The notes beneath the pieces were generated by a model. The model did not search any database and had not been told where the DNA came from. It was given only the letters and a program-made list of their open reading frames with translations. DNA of 64,000 nucleotides from Psychrobacter cibarius (GTDB taxonomy: Bacteria > Pseudomonadota > Gammaproteobacteria > Pseudomonadales > Moraxellaceae), in NCBI GenBank assembly GCA_030686115.1, contig CP131612.1, positions 2,170,001 through 2,234,000 of the forward strand. The letters are read 5' to 3'. Numbering within the stretch: position 1 is the first letter of the stretch; each line of letters begins with the position of its first letter. Position numbers and translations under genes: made by a program. This document shows, piece after piece, positions 10,226 to 17,312 of this stretch.

Positions 10226-10344
10226 ACTCATATCTGGCATAGCTTTAACGGTCTCGACAATATCTCATGGTGTAAATATGGTGCAAGCATTTAGACCAAC
10301 TTAGACGACTTTAGACCAACCATCGATTAATCCTCGTTAGTTAT

Positions 10345-10422
10345 AATTTGGTACCGTCATGAATGAGGGTACCAAATTTCAGGCAAAAAAATAAAGCCCA
10401 TCCGAATTAACGAATGGGCTTT
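10345..10422. terminator. Two hairpins closing the left end of the prophage
   Basis: First hairpin: perfect 11 bp arms (AATTTGGTACC, complement at 10368-10378) with a 12 nt loop. Second: AAAGCCCAT at 10393-10401 and its complement at 10414-10422, followed by a T-rich tail on the plus strand. They may insulate the converging late operon from host transcription. The remaining attL-side sequence (10226-10518) has two direct copies of TTTAGACCAAC at 10291 and 10311, possibly integrase arm sites, and no gene. Confidence 0.65.
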
Positions 10423-10518
10423 GTTAGTTTTTTCTGCGCTACTTTACTCGAGTTTTCACACAGTCCCGGCGACCAAGCCAACATAGCTATTATAGCAGCT
10501 AAACGTAGCTAAATGCGG

Positions 10519-11022
10519 CTAATTATCTTTAGCTGCCCATCGCAAGTTACCGACGATACGACGTGACCAACCTTTACCAAACGTCGCCCATGTGCCAAGA
10601 TTGGTAAAAAACTCTAAGCGTTCAGCAATGAATAGCATAACAATGCGGTCTGAATCCATACACTTGACTGCGTTTAGCGTCTGATTGCCGATGATACCGT
10701 CCACGTCTTTACCGGTAATGCCTACTGCTCGCTGTAGAAACTTGATAGCCTGACGGTTGCCGTGATTGTAAGCTGCATCAAAAACTTGCCAAGCGACATC
10801 ATCTGGCAAATCCTCACCTCTGACAACCTGCCAATAGTTTTTATCGGCAATCGCTTGAGCTGTGGCTTTTGGCAAATTACGCATCGAGCCATTATAACCA
10901 TAAGCACGAGCAACACGCTTAGTTACTCCCCACATCGTTTCACCGCCAGGGTCACTTGGATGATTGACATAACCGCCCTCATGTTCCATCAGCCTATTAA
11001 ATAAACTCTCAAAATTAGCCAT
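10519..11022 (-). CDS. Endolysin, glycoside hydrolase 108 family muramidase
   Basis: Cell-wall hydrolase that frees phage progeny, 167 residues. The N-terminal HEGGYVNHPSDPGGETMWGV contains the family's catalytic glutamate (about Glu15). A C-terminal peptidoglycan-binding-type region includes DGIIGNQTLNAV. The longer ORF starts at a TTG that overlaps the GGAG ribosome binding site, so ATG at 11022 is the start. No signal sequence is seen, so it depends on the holin encoded just upstream. It is the last gene of the late operon. Confidence 0.9.
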   Translation of the reverse strand: MANFESLFNRLMEHEGGYVNHPSDPGGETMWGVTKRVARAYGYNGSMRNLPKATAQAIADKNYWQVVRGEDLPDDVAWQVFDAAYNHGNRQAIKFLQRAVGITGKDVDGIIGNQTLNAVKCMDSDRIVMLFIAERLEFFTNLGTWATFGKGWSRRIVGNLRWAAKDN

Positions 11023-11033
11023 TTTTAGCTCCA

Positions 11034-11060
11034 AAAAAAGCCCCTAAAAAGGAGCGGTAT
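11034..11060 (-). terminator. Hairpin with T-run between holin and endolysin genes
   Basis: On the minus strand, GCTCC and GGGGC arms are followed by seven T residues directly before the endolysin ribosome binding site. One of a family of such boundary elements in the late operon. Confidence 0.5.
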
Positions 11061-11073
11061 TTAATACTGATTG

Positions 11074-11397
11074 TTAGGGTGTTTTCTCAATTAGCGCACC
11101 CCATACCTTGGCGATTCTATCAATAGCACCGCCGCCTAAATGACCGCTGATAGCAACCAGCACTGCCGTAAGCAATTGGTCAAACTCCCAATACTCACAT
11201 AGATAAAATGTTAGAACACCTGCAAAGCCACTGATAATCAGCTCACCAAGTAATCGCACAAACACCTCCGTTAGTGGCAGCGGTTTTCGTGATAGATTTA
11301 GTCGTCTGATAAATGCGACCAGTCCGCCCGTCACTGCTAGTAAAAATACCCATATATATGTCAATAGGCTATAGGTTGTTGGGTCTTTGTCGAGCAT
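11074..11397 (-). CDS. Holin, LydA/superfamily III-like
   Basis: A 107-residue membrane protein encoded directly upstream of the endolysin gene. Hydrophobic segments lie at about 9-29 (LLTYIWVFLLAVTGGLVAFI), 50-66 and 73-87, the last with ISGHLGGGAIDR, a stretch I associate with LydA-like holins. Its role would be to open the inner membrane at a set time so the endolysin reaches the wall. Family assignment is by pattern; position and topology support the lysis role. Confidence 0.72.
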   Translation of the reverse strand: MLDKDPTTYSLLTYIWVFLLAVTGGLVAFIRRLNLSRKPLPLTEVFVRLLGELIISGFAGVLTFYLCEYWEFDQLLTAVLVAISGHLGGGAIDRIAKVWGALIEKTP

Positions 11398-11426
11398 ACG
11401 CCGTCCTCAAATTTTAGATAATAAAA

Positions 11427-11445
11427 AACCACTCAATGAGTGGTT
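11427..11445 (-). terminator. Terminator after the tape measure gene
   Basis: Perfect arms (AACCACTCA and its complement) followed on the minus strand by TTTTTTATTA. The tape measure stop codon lies inside the hairpin. Confidence 0.65.
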
Positions 11446-14320
11446 ATTGACCTGCTAATGCCTTGCTTTCTTGCAGCTGCTTAACGAACGCATCAAGCAT
11501 TGCCTCTTGTGATTCTGGTATTGTTGCATTGACTGTGCCAGTATTTGACCTTAGCTCCACCACTATTGTTTTTGCCGGTGCGCTTGTGGTGCTGGTAGGC
11601 GCGTACTGACTGGTACTTGGAGTTGCGTTGGTAGTAGGGTTTTCACTGCTGCCACGATGTTTCTTGTTGTTTTTCTCGGAATAGCTCTCAGCTTGCTTAT
11701 CAACGGCAGCTTGGACTCGCTCCATGTCACGAGCATAGTCTGCTAGGCTTAGCCATTTGTAGCCCTCGTAAAAACCCATGCTTTTCATGAGTTTTTCGTA
11801 TGACTCATCAGTCGTGTCTGCTGTGCCGCTTAGTGCATTTAAGGCGCTAATCTTGTCTTTAATGACTTGCGTATTCCGCTGCGTAAATGCAAGGCTTGCG
11901 CTTTCGCTCTTAGTCGCTTCATCAGTTGCAAATTTAGCGTTCCATGTGGCGGTTGATTGCTCTTTTCTGGCAGCGGTGTTTTCTTTGATAGCTGTCGTGG
12001 CTCTAGTTGCCGATCGCTCAACCTCTTTTAGCGAGTTGCTAAACCCTAGCGACGCTGTTTGATTGTTATACCAAGTCTCAAGCGTACTATCGCCGCTAGT
12101 CTTAATCTTACTGTAAATACCGTCTAGCGCTTCACTTAACTGTCCGGCATTCGCTTGACCGCTTTTTTTAACTAACTCGTAGTTGGCAATGGCGGCTTTG
12201 GCTTGCTTGTCTGCTTCGGCTTGACTGATGATACCCAGCTCTTTAAACGCTCTCGCTGTTTCGTCCAGTAACTCGGGTGTCTTTTCGAGCTTGCCGTTAA
12301 TTGCGTCAATACCGCGCTCGACTTGCTCAGTAGATATCTTGCCGTCTTTACCAAAATGCACATATAGCTTTCTAACTTCGTCAATTTCAGCCTGACTTTT
12401 TGCACCTGCAAGTAGCTTTTCAAGACTGGCATACAACAAGCCACTGGCGTCCAGACCATCGCGCTTAAGCTCGCCATAGCCATCAGCGACCCGCCTAACT
12501 GCCTCAGCGTTACGATCAAAACCGCTTGATACCTGATTGAGCGCCTCTGTTACATCAATGCCCAAGCCTTTAGCGGCATTTAGTGCAACGTCTTTTATCG
12601 ATAATCCAGCCTCATTGGCAGCACTCTCAATTCCACCAAAAGCCGTGACGGTTACTTTGCCAGCCTCGTCAACCGTCGCAATATAGTTTTGAGTGGCTAA
12701 CTCAATTTTAGTTGCGCTATCCAAAACACCTTTATTGGAATTAATGGCTTGTTGCGCGTATTCTTGCGCTGCCTCTGTTTTTGACTTTTCAAAAGAGAGT
12801 TTTGCTTCCGCCGATTCCTTCTCTTTTTCTGTAACTATGTCAAGTTGGGTGATGTATTCAGCGATACGAGCACTGTCACCATTACTTCGAGCCTCATTAA
12901 TTTTTTGCTCAAGCGCGATCATTTCGGCTGCATAGTTGGTCTCAAAGCTAGTAAAATCTTGATAAGCTTGAGCCTTCTCTGCGAAATTTGCCTGTAAGTC
13001 TGCTAGTGTTTCAGCATTTACCTGCGCCTCTGTTTTCTTTATATCCTCAAGCGCTTCAATACCTTTAGATTTAAAATTAAGCGCTGCTTCGCTTGCACTG
13101 TCATACATCTCCTGTGCTTTGACCTGCATAGCATTCATATTTGCTATAGCTTCGTCTTTCCATGAGCCTGTAACAAAGTTAGATTTTAGCTGCTGAAATG
13201 ATGCCGCCATCTCATAAAATGCGCCAGTGATTAGTTTTGACGCGACAGTGATACCTACAAAACCGTCGCTGATAAAACCTAGTGCAACATTTAGAAATTG
13301 AATCGCTTTGGTAAAGCCCGCTGTTTTAGATTCCACATCGGTTAAGCCGCTTTCAAAATCAAACAGCATGCCTAATGTAAATTCTAAGGTATCGCCAACA
13401 AGCAAAAGACCTTCGCCAGCTGCTGTGGCCATAGACTTGAGCGCTTCATAAGCTGACTCAAACGCCTGTTTCATTGCTACGATGGTGCCAGTGTCGATAC
13501 CGCTTATCTGGTCGCCCACCCATGAGATACCTTCGCCAACATCAGCTAGGACGGTTTCCAGCACTGACATATTGTCTTCAAGAACACCAAGCCACTCGAC
13601 GACTTTGCTTGTCGCTCCGCTTTCTTGGTTAAACTCACCAATTAGCACCGTCCATTGAGTGCGGATGTTTTGTAGTGCTTTATCGACTGTTATAGGTAGT
13701 TTGTCAAACTCGCTTGCAATAACCGTCGACTGCTCTTGTAGTGCTGATATGACCGTTTGGGCTGATAGCTTGCCCTCGTTCGCCATGGCTCTAAGGTCGC
13801 CAGTGGTTACGCCCAATGACGCTGCTAATGCTTTACTGATGCCAGGTGCTTGCTCCATGATGGAGTTAAATTCTTCGCCACGTAATACGCCGGATTGCAA
13901 TGCCTGCGTCAACTGAATGATTGCCGCTTCGTTCGATGCAGCTGCTCCACCGCCCAGCTGCATAGCCTTGTTGATGGTTTCAGTAAGCTCTAAACTATCT
14001 TGCTGTGTAAGACCCATCTGCTTACCAGCTTCGTTGATTTTATAGAACAACTGAGTGGTGGCTGTTAAGTTGGTATTGGTCGCAAGTGCAACATCCTTCA
14101 CACCTGTCATTGCTTGTTCAAAGTCACCAGTCTCACCAACGGCAATATTGACAAATGCAGCAATATTACTAAACTCGTCAGCCACGCTTGCAAGCTCACT
14201 AGCGCCAAAGCCCACGCCGAGCGCAGCCATTGCACCAGCCAACTTATTGATAGCAAATTTAGATTTGTCAATTCCAGCGGTGTTCGAATTAAAGTTAATG
14301 AGATAATCAAGGTCAGCCAT
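11444..14320 (-). CDS. Tail tape measure protein
   Basis: A 958-residue protein that sets tail length and is injected with the DNA. The first ~240 residues match the tape-measure domain, with LFYKINEAGKQMGLTQQDS, then QALQSGVLRGEEFNSIMEQ and APGISKALAASLGVTTGDLR. A hydrophobic, Gly/Ala-rich middle and long Ala/Glu/Lys-rich coiled-coil stretches (about 420-530) follow. The C-terminus is a Ser/Thr/Pro-rich linker and a short folded tail. Unusually, the gene lies downstream of the tail-tip genes and directly before the lysis genes. Confidence 0.93.
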   Translation of the reverse strand: MADLDYLINFNSNTAGIDKSKFAINKLAGAMAALGVGFGASELASVADEFSNIAAFVNIAVGETGDFEQAMTGVKDVALATNTNLTATTQLFYKINEAGKQMGLTQQDSLELTETINKAMQLGGGAAASNEAAIIQLTQALQSGVLRGEEFNSIMEQAPGISKALAASLGVTTGDLRAMANEGKLSAQTVISALQEQSTVIASEFDKLPITVDKALQNIRTQWTVLIGEFNQESGATSKVVEWLGVLEDNMSVLETVLADVGEGISWVGDQISGIDTGTIVAMKQAFESAYEALKSMATAAGEGLLLVGDTLEFTLGMLFDFESGLTDVESKTAGFTKAIQFLNVALGFISDGFVGITVASKLITGAFYEMAASFQQLKSNFVTGSWKDEAIANMNAMQVKAQEMYDSASEAALNFKSKGIEALEDIKKTEAQVNAETLADLQANFAEKAQAYQDFTSFETNYAAEMIALEQKINEARSNGDSARIAEYITQLDIVTEKEKESAEAKLSFEKSKTEAAQEYAQQAINSNKGVLDSATKIELATQNYIATVDEAGKVTVTAFGGIESAANEAGLSIKDVALNAAKGLGIDVTEALNQVSSGFDRNAEAVRRVADGYGELKRDGLDASGLLYASLEKLLAGAKSQAEIDEVRKLYVHFGKDGKISTEQVERGIDAINGKLEKTPELLDETARAFKELGIISQAEADKQAKAAIANYELVKKSGQANAGQLSEALDGIYSKIKTSGDSTLETWYNNQTASLGFSNSLKEVERSATRATTAIKENTAARKEQSTATWNAKFATDEATKSESASLAFTQRNTQVIKDKISALNALSGTADTTDESYEKLMKSMGFYEGYKWLSLADYARDMERVQAAVDKQAESYSEKNNKKHRGSSENPTTNATPSTSQYAPTSTTSAPAKTIVVELRSNTGTVNATIPESQEAMLDAFVKQLQESKALAGQ

Positions 14321-14342
14321 AGTCGTCTCTTATTTTGGGCAA

Positions 14343-14366
14343 TAAAAAACCCTCGATTAAGAGGGC
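14343..14366 (-). terminator. Hairpin with T-run before the tape measure gene
   Basis: Minus-strand GCCCTC/GAGGGT-type stem, then TTTTTTATTGCCCAAAAT and the ribosome binding site of the tape measure gene. It should reduce read-through into the tape measure and lysis genes unless RNA polymerase is antiterminated. Confidence 0.6.
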
Positions 14367-14386
14367 TTGGTTTTGGTTGGTGGCAG

Positions 14387-14671
14387 TTATAATCCTGACT
14401 TAATTAACTTGGGTAATTTAAAGTCTTTGACGTCTTTTTCGTCAACGTAGTAACGATCTAAATTATCAAAATTTATAAATACGACCGGCTTATTATCTTG
14501 GCTTTTAACCTCAGATAATCCCGCATAATCCAAGTCGTCACGCTTTGATAGTACGCTAATCAAATGTACGGCATCATCCAATAATTTGTTGATACGCTCA
14601 AAACCTTTATCGCCCCATTCTTTGTGGGCTTTTGGGAATTGCTCAAGTGTAACGTAGTTTGTATCTATCAT
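14387..14671 (-). CDS. Hypothetical phage protein (94 aa)
   Basis: I do not recognise this small soluble protein. It is rich in charged residues (Asp, Lys, Glu), has no membrane segment or cysteines, and lies between the tape measure and a lipoprotein gene. The region 14387-17079 interrupts the tail genes and looks like an insertion of accessory genes, so this is more likely an accessory than a structural gene. Confidence 0.6.
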   Translation of the reverse strand: MIDTNYVTLEQFPKAHKEWGDKGFERINKLLDDAVHLISVLSKRDDLDYAGLSEVKSQDNKPVVFINFDNLDRYYVDEKDVKDFKLPKLIKSGL

Positions 14672-14683
14672 CTTATCAATCCT

Positions 14684-15331
14684 TTATAGTGACAATGTTG
14701 TTTTGTCAGCAAAAACGATAACCTCTGGTTCAAAACGCACATCTTCAGGTTTGTAATTTCCATCTTTGAAACTATCGCCTTGAGTGGCAAGCGGCATTGA
14801 TCTTATCTCTACATACTTAGGTTGGTCTTTATCTAAAGATGTTTGAGACTCAACGCCGATATTACCAACGTCCTCACCAAACAAATCTTTAAATATCAAT
14901 CTACCCTTAACGCCGATAACTGGCTTAGCTTGTTTGTTGGTCATCTCGACTGTAAATTGATAAACAGAATAACCTGCTGCATCAGATTTATCATAATGCA
15001 CATACTCGACATTAATAACGTCATTCATGGCTTTTACTGCGCCCTGCTTGGCTGCCGCTTTTGCCTTTGCTTTATCCTCTTGCTGTTTTTGCATGGCGAT
15101 AGCGTCACCAACTGTCATGCCTGACGGTACATTACCAATAGACATGGCTAAAAAGTTATCGCCCATAAAATCATTAATCAGGCGCTTATCTTCACCCTCT
15201 AACTTTTCAATTTCAACTTGGAAGTCTTTAAATTCATTTACGTTTTGCGGTAATTTAACATTTTTCGGGTCTGAACAACCTGATAGCAATAGTGTGACCG
15301 ATAATATCGCAGCCATCATTTTTATATTCAT
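14684..15331 (-). CDS. Phage-encoded lipoprotein
   Basis: A 215-residue protein with a typical lipoprotein signal: positively charged start, hydrophobic core and lipobox LLLSGC at about 15-20. The longer ORF adds 28 residues without a ribosome binding site, whereas ATG at 15331 is preceded by AAGGCGAG. Beyond the signal there is a short Ala/Lys-rich helix (about 90-110) and a beta-rich C-terminal half. No family is recognised. Phage lipoproteins placed among late genes often change the lysogen's surface or block superinfection, which is a possibility only. Confidence 0.75.
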   Translation of the reverse strand: MNIKMMAAILSVTLLLSGCSDPKNVKLPQNVNEFKDFQVEIEKLEGEDKRLINDFMGDNFLAMSIGNVPSGMTVGDAIAMQKQQEDKAKAKAAAKQGAVKAMNDVINVEYVHYDKSDAAGYSVYQFTVEMTNKQAKPVIGVKGRLIFKDLFGEDVGNIGVESQTSLDKDQPKYVEIRSMPLATQGDSFKDGNYKPEDVRFEPEVIVFADKTTLSL

Positions 15332-15423
15332 GTCATTACTCGCCTTGTAATCGCTAATAGGATTGTCAGCACACGTTAGCGTAACGTGGTTTCGGCTGCG
15401 CTGCCTAGCTGACAAAAGGGTTG

Positions 15424-15741
15424 TTACTTTACAAATCTATTTAGGGTTTCGCCCCAGTCCATGTATTCGAGGTAACTATCATCCATATTGCTATCAACAA
15501 GCCACTCATGGTTATCTTCATCATAATATTCATAATAGTCTTTTCGCTTTGTCTTTCGCCAGACTGTGCCAGTAAACCTAACTATGTAAATATAGTCATT
15601 TAGTGTGTTTTTAATATGGTCAAAAAGTGCATGAGATATAGGCACAACCAACCGCTTGTGATTAAGCGATTTAATATACTCTTTATCAGATCCGTCACCA
15701 TAAGAACCTTTTTCTACATGGCTTACGCTTATTTTTCTCAT
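15424..15741 (-). CDS. Hypothetical phage protein (105 aa)
   Basis: Soluble protein rich in Tyr and Asp, with no recognised domain. Its ATG overlaps the stop of the upstream 106-codon gene (ATGA), so the two are translationally coupled. It belongs to the accessory block between the tape measure and tail-tip genes. Confidence 0.6.
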   Translation of the reverse strand: MRKISVSHVEKGSYGDGSDKEYIKSLNHKRLVVPISHALFDHIKNTLNDYIYIVRFTGTVWRKTKRKDYYEYYDEDNHEWLVDSNMDDSYLEYMDWGETLNRFVK

Positions 15742-16058
15742 AGCTCACCGCCTTTGTTGTTTTGGTTCGCTATATCTTCAAGGTTGATGCCTAATTCTTC
15801 TGTAACTCTGTAATTAATCATGGCTTTAGCTTGGCTAAGAATGTAACCATTAACTGAGATTTCTTTTTTGTCTATATCTGCCTCTAGCTCAGCAAACGCA
15901 TTTTTATTAATGTGAGCGAAATAATAAAGCACTATATCAAGCATTTTATTAGCGCTCTCTAGCGTGGTTTCTAGGTCAGCGATTCGATACTCGCTATCCT
16001 CTTTCATGGTTTCAATTTGCGCTGTTAATGCGTCAATAATAATATCTTTGCGTTCCAT
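15738..16058 (-). CDS. Hypothetical coiled-coil phage protein (106 aa)
   Basis: The N-terminal third is predicted coiled coil (DALTAQIETMKEDSEYRIAD). An AGGGGA ribosome binding site precedes the ATG. Coupled to the following gene by a 4 bp overlap. The function is unknown. It is downstream of the KilA-N gene and probably shares its transcript. Confidence 0.6.
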   Translation of the reverse strand: MERKDIIIDALTAQIETMKEDSEYRIADLETTLESANKMLDIVLYYFAHINKNAFAELEADIDKKEISVNGYILSQAKAMINYRVTEELGINLEDIANQNNKGGEL

Positions 16059-16114
16059 TTCAATCCCCTAGCCCATGAGTGCAACTCACATTACACTCAC
16101 CTGAGCTGTAATGT

Positions 16115-16648
16115 TTAATTAATTAGTTTTGCATCATTAAAGCCAGTAAGTTGCGGCTGTATCTCATTCATCAGTAAGTCAATTTGCTTTTCTAACGCAG
16201 GTTTAATCTGATTGCCGCCTACTGACAGATAGCGACCTGCGTGTGTTAGGCTCTGAGTGACTAGCGACAAATCATAGCATAGGTTATTAAGCTGCTCGTT
16301 TGCTAGTCGCTTGGTCATCACTTCATCGAATGTGCGAATAACCACAAGTGCAAACTTGGCGCTTATCCACATGGCGTAGCGATAAACTATTTCCTTGCAA
16401 GCGTAAGTACCGCGATTTTCACCGCCATTGATACGCCTTAATACTTGGTCACTCTGCATATTCGTAGAGTGGATTATTTCATCTGCCAAATCAATCACTT
16501 CTCTATTTCTTAAAAATAGTGACGGCTGGTGTCTTTTCTCACCTCCGCCTATTCTGTGCATATCATTAAGCGAATAAAGACCATCGACCATATTTACATC
16601 TTGGTCAAGAATAGTGATTTTTGGTTCTATAGCTGTTAAACTACTCAT
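16115..16648 (-). CDS. KilA-N domain protein, likely antirepressor or regulator
   Basis: A 177-residue protein whose first ~105 residues look like a KilA-N DNA-binding domain: DGLYSLNDMHRIGGGEKRHQ, then YACKEIVYRYAMWISAKFAL. The C-terminal part is helical. KilA-N proteins occur in phage antirepressors and late regulators. It is divergent from an Arc-like repressor gene with a shared control region at 16662-16788, as with ant and arc/mnt of the P22 immI region. A good ribosome binding site (AAGGAA) precedes the ATG. The regulatory role is inferred from domain and context. Confidence 0.8.
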   Translation of the reverse strand: MSSLTAIEPKITILDQDVNMVDGLYSLNDMHRIGGGEKRHQPSLFLRNREVIDLADEIIHSTNMQSDQVLRRINGGENRGTYACKEIVYRYAMWISAKFALVVIRTFDEVMTKRLANEQLNNLCYDLSLVTQSLTHAGRYLSVGGNQIKPALEKQIDLLMNEIQPQLTGFNDAKLIN

Positions 16649-16661
16649 GTTAATTCCTTTA

Positions 16662-16788
16662 GACTAGGGTTAGCAGCCTCATAACAATTCCGTCGAAAGT
16701 AATGTTATGGGGCTTTTTATTGTCTTGCTGATATTGTGCTTTATCGTTAAAGCAAGTATAGTATATAACACAAACCCTAGTCATGCAA
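16662..16788. promoter_or_regulatory. Divergent promoter-operator region of the KilA-N / Arc-like pair
   Basis: Plus-strand promoter toward the Arc-like gene: TTGTGC (16734-16739), 17 bp spacer, TATAGT (16757-16762). Minus-strand promoter toward the KilA-N gene: TTGCAT (16788-16783), 17 bp spacer, TATACT (16765-16760). The two -10 boxes overlap by three bases, so they should exclude each other. A 10 bp sequence occurs in opposite orientations at 16662-16671 (GACTAGGGTT) and 16773-16782 (AACCCTAGTC). The second copy lies in the spacer of the minus promoter and just past the start point of the plus promoter. A hairpin (CCTCATAACA, 16677 onward) with a plus-strand T-run lies between. Confidence 0.65.
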
Positions 16789-16815
16789 CATCAATAAAGC
16801 ACATAAGGAATAACA

Positions 16816-17079
16816 ATGTCAAAGCAGATAGCACAGGTAAATTTTCGCTTACCTCAATCACTAAAAGACCAACTTGAGGAAGCGGCAACCATTAATGATC
16901 GCTCGACTACCAATGAGATTATAAACCGTCTGCAAGCCTCGTTTGATAACGAGGTCAAGCATGGCGATGTTCGTGACGCGTACAGTGAATACAATCAAGC
17001 AAAGCTCGCTTTAATTGATGCCATCAATCGTGACGACCTAGCACTAAGAGATAGCGCGATACTCAATACCTTTAATTAA
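16816..17079 (+). CDS. Arc-like ribbon-helix-helix DNA-binding protein
   Basis: The N-terminal 45 residues fit the Arc/Mnt repressor fold: the beta strand AQVNFRLPQSLKDQLEEAA, then RSTTNEIINRL in the second helix. An acidic helical tail follows. Arc-type proteins bind as dimers of dimers to short inverted operators. The gene reads against all surrounding late genes and so is probably expressed in the lysogen, to silence the KilA-N gene and possibly itself. AAGGAA ribosome binding site. The stop overlaps the convergent gene at 17076 by 4 bp. Confidence 0.85.
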   Translation: MSKQIAQVNFRLPQSLKDQLEEAATINDRSTTNEIINRLQASFDNEVKHGDVRDAYSEYNQAKLALIDAINRDDLALRDSAILNTFN

Positions 17080-17309
17080 ACATCAATCTCCACATAGGGC
17101 AGGTCGGGCGCATCGCTTACAATCTGCCCATCACGAATAAAGACTTTTGATTGTAGCTCGTAAGCACCACTTGATTGTACGACCGTAGTACCGCCACCTT
17201 GCATGGTGACGGTATAGTTTGAGCCAGTACGAGCAGTGACGGTTGCTAATTGCTTAGCGCCCTGCTCGGTCACGCCTTTAAATAGCGCCCATAAATTGCC
17301 ACTAGCCAT
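17076..17309 (-). CDS. Small virion-associated protein (77 aa), hypothetical
   Basis: Gly/Thr/Val-rich, predicted all-beta, beginning MASGNLWALFKGV. It sits directly downstream of the large tail protein gene (3 bp spacing), so it probably belongs to the tail-tip group, and may be an OB-like or spike-type small protein. No family is recognised. Confidence 0.65.
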   Translation of the reverse strand: MASGNLWALFKGVTEQGAKQLATVTARTGSNYTVTMQGGGTTVVQSSGAYELQSKVFIRDGQIVSDAPDLPYVEIDV

Positions 17310-17312
17310 AAT

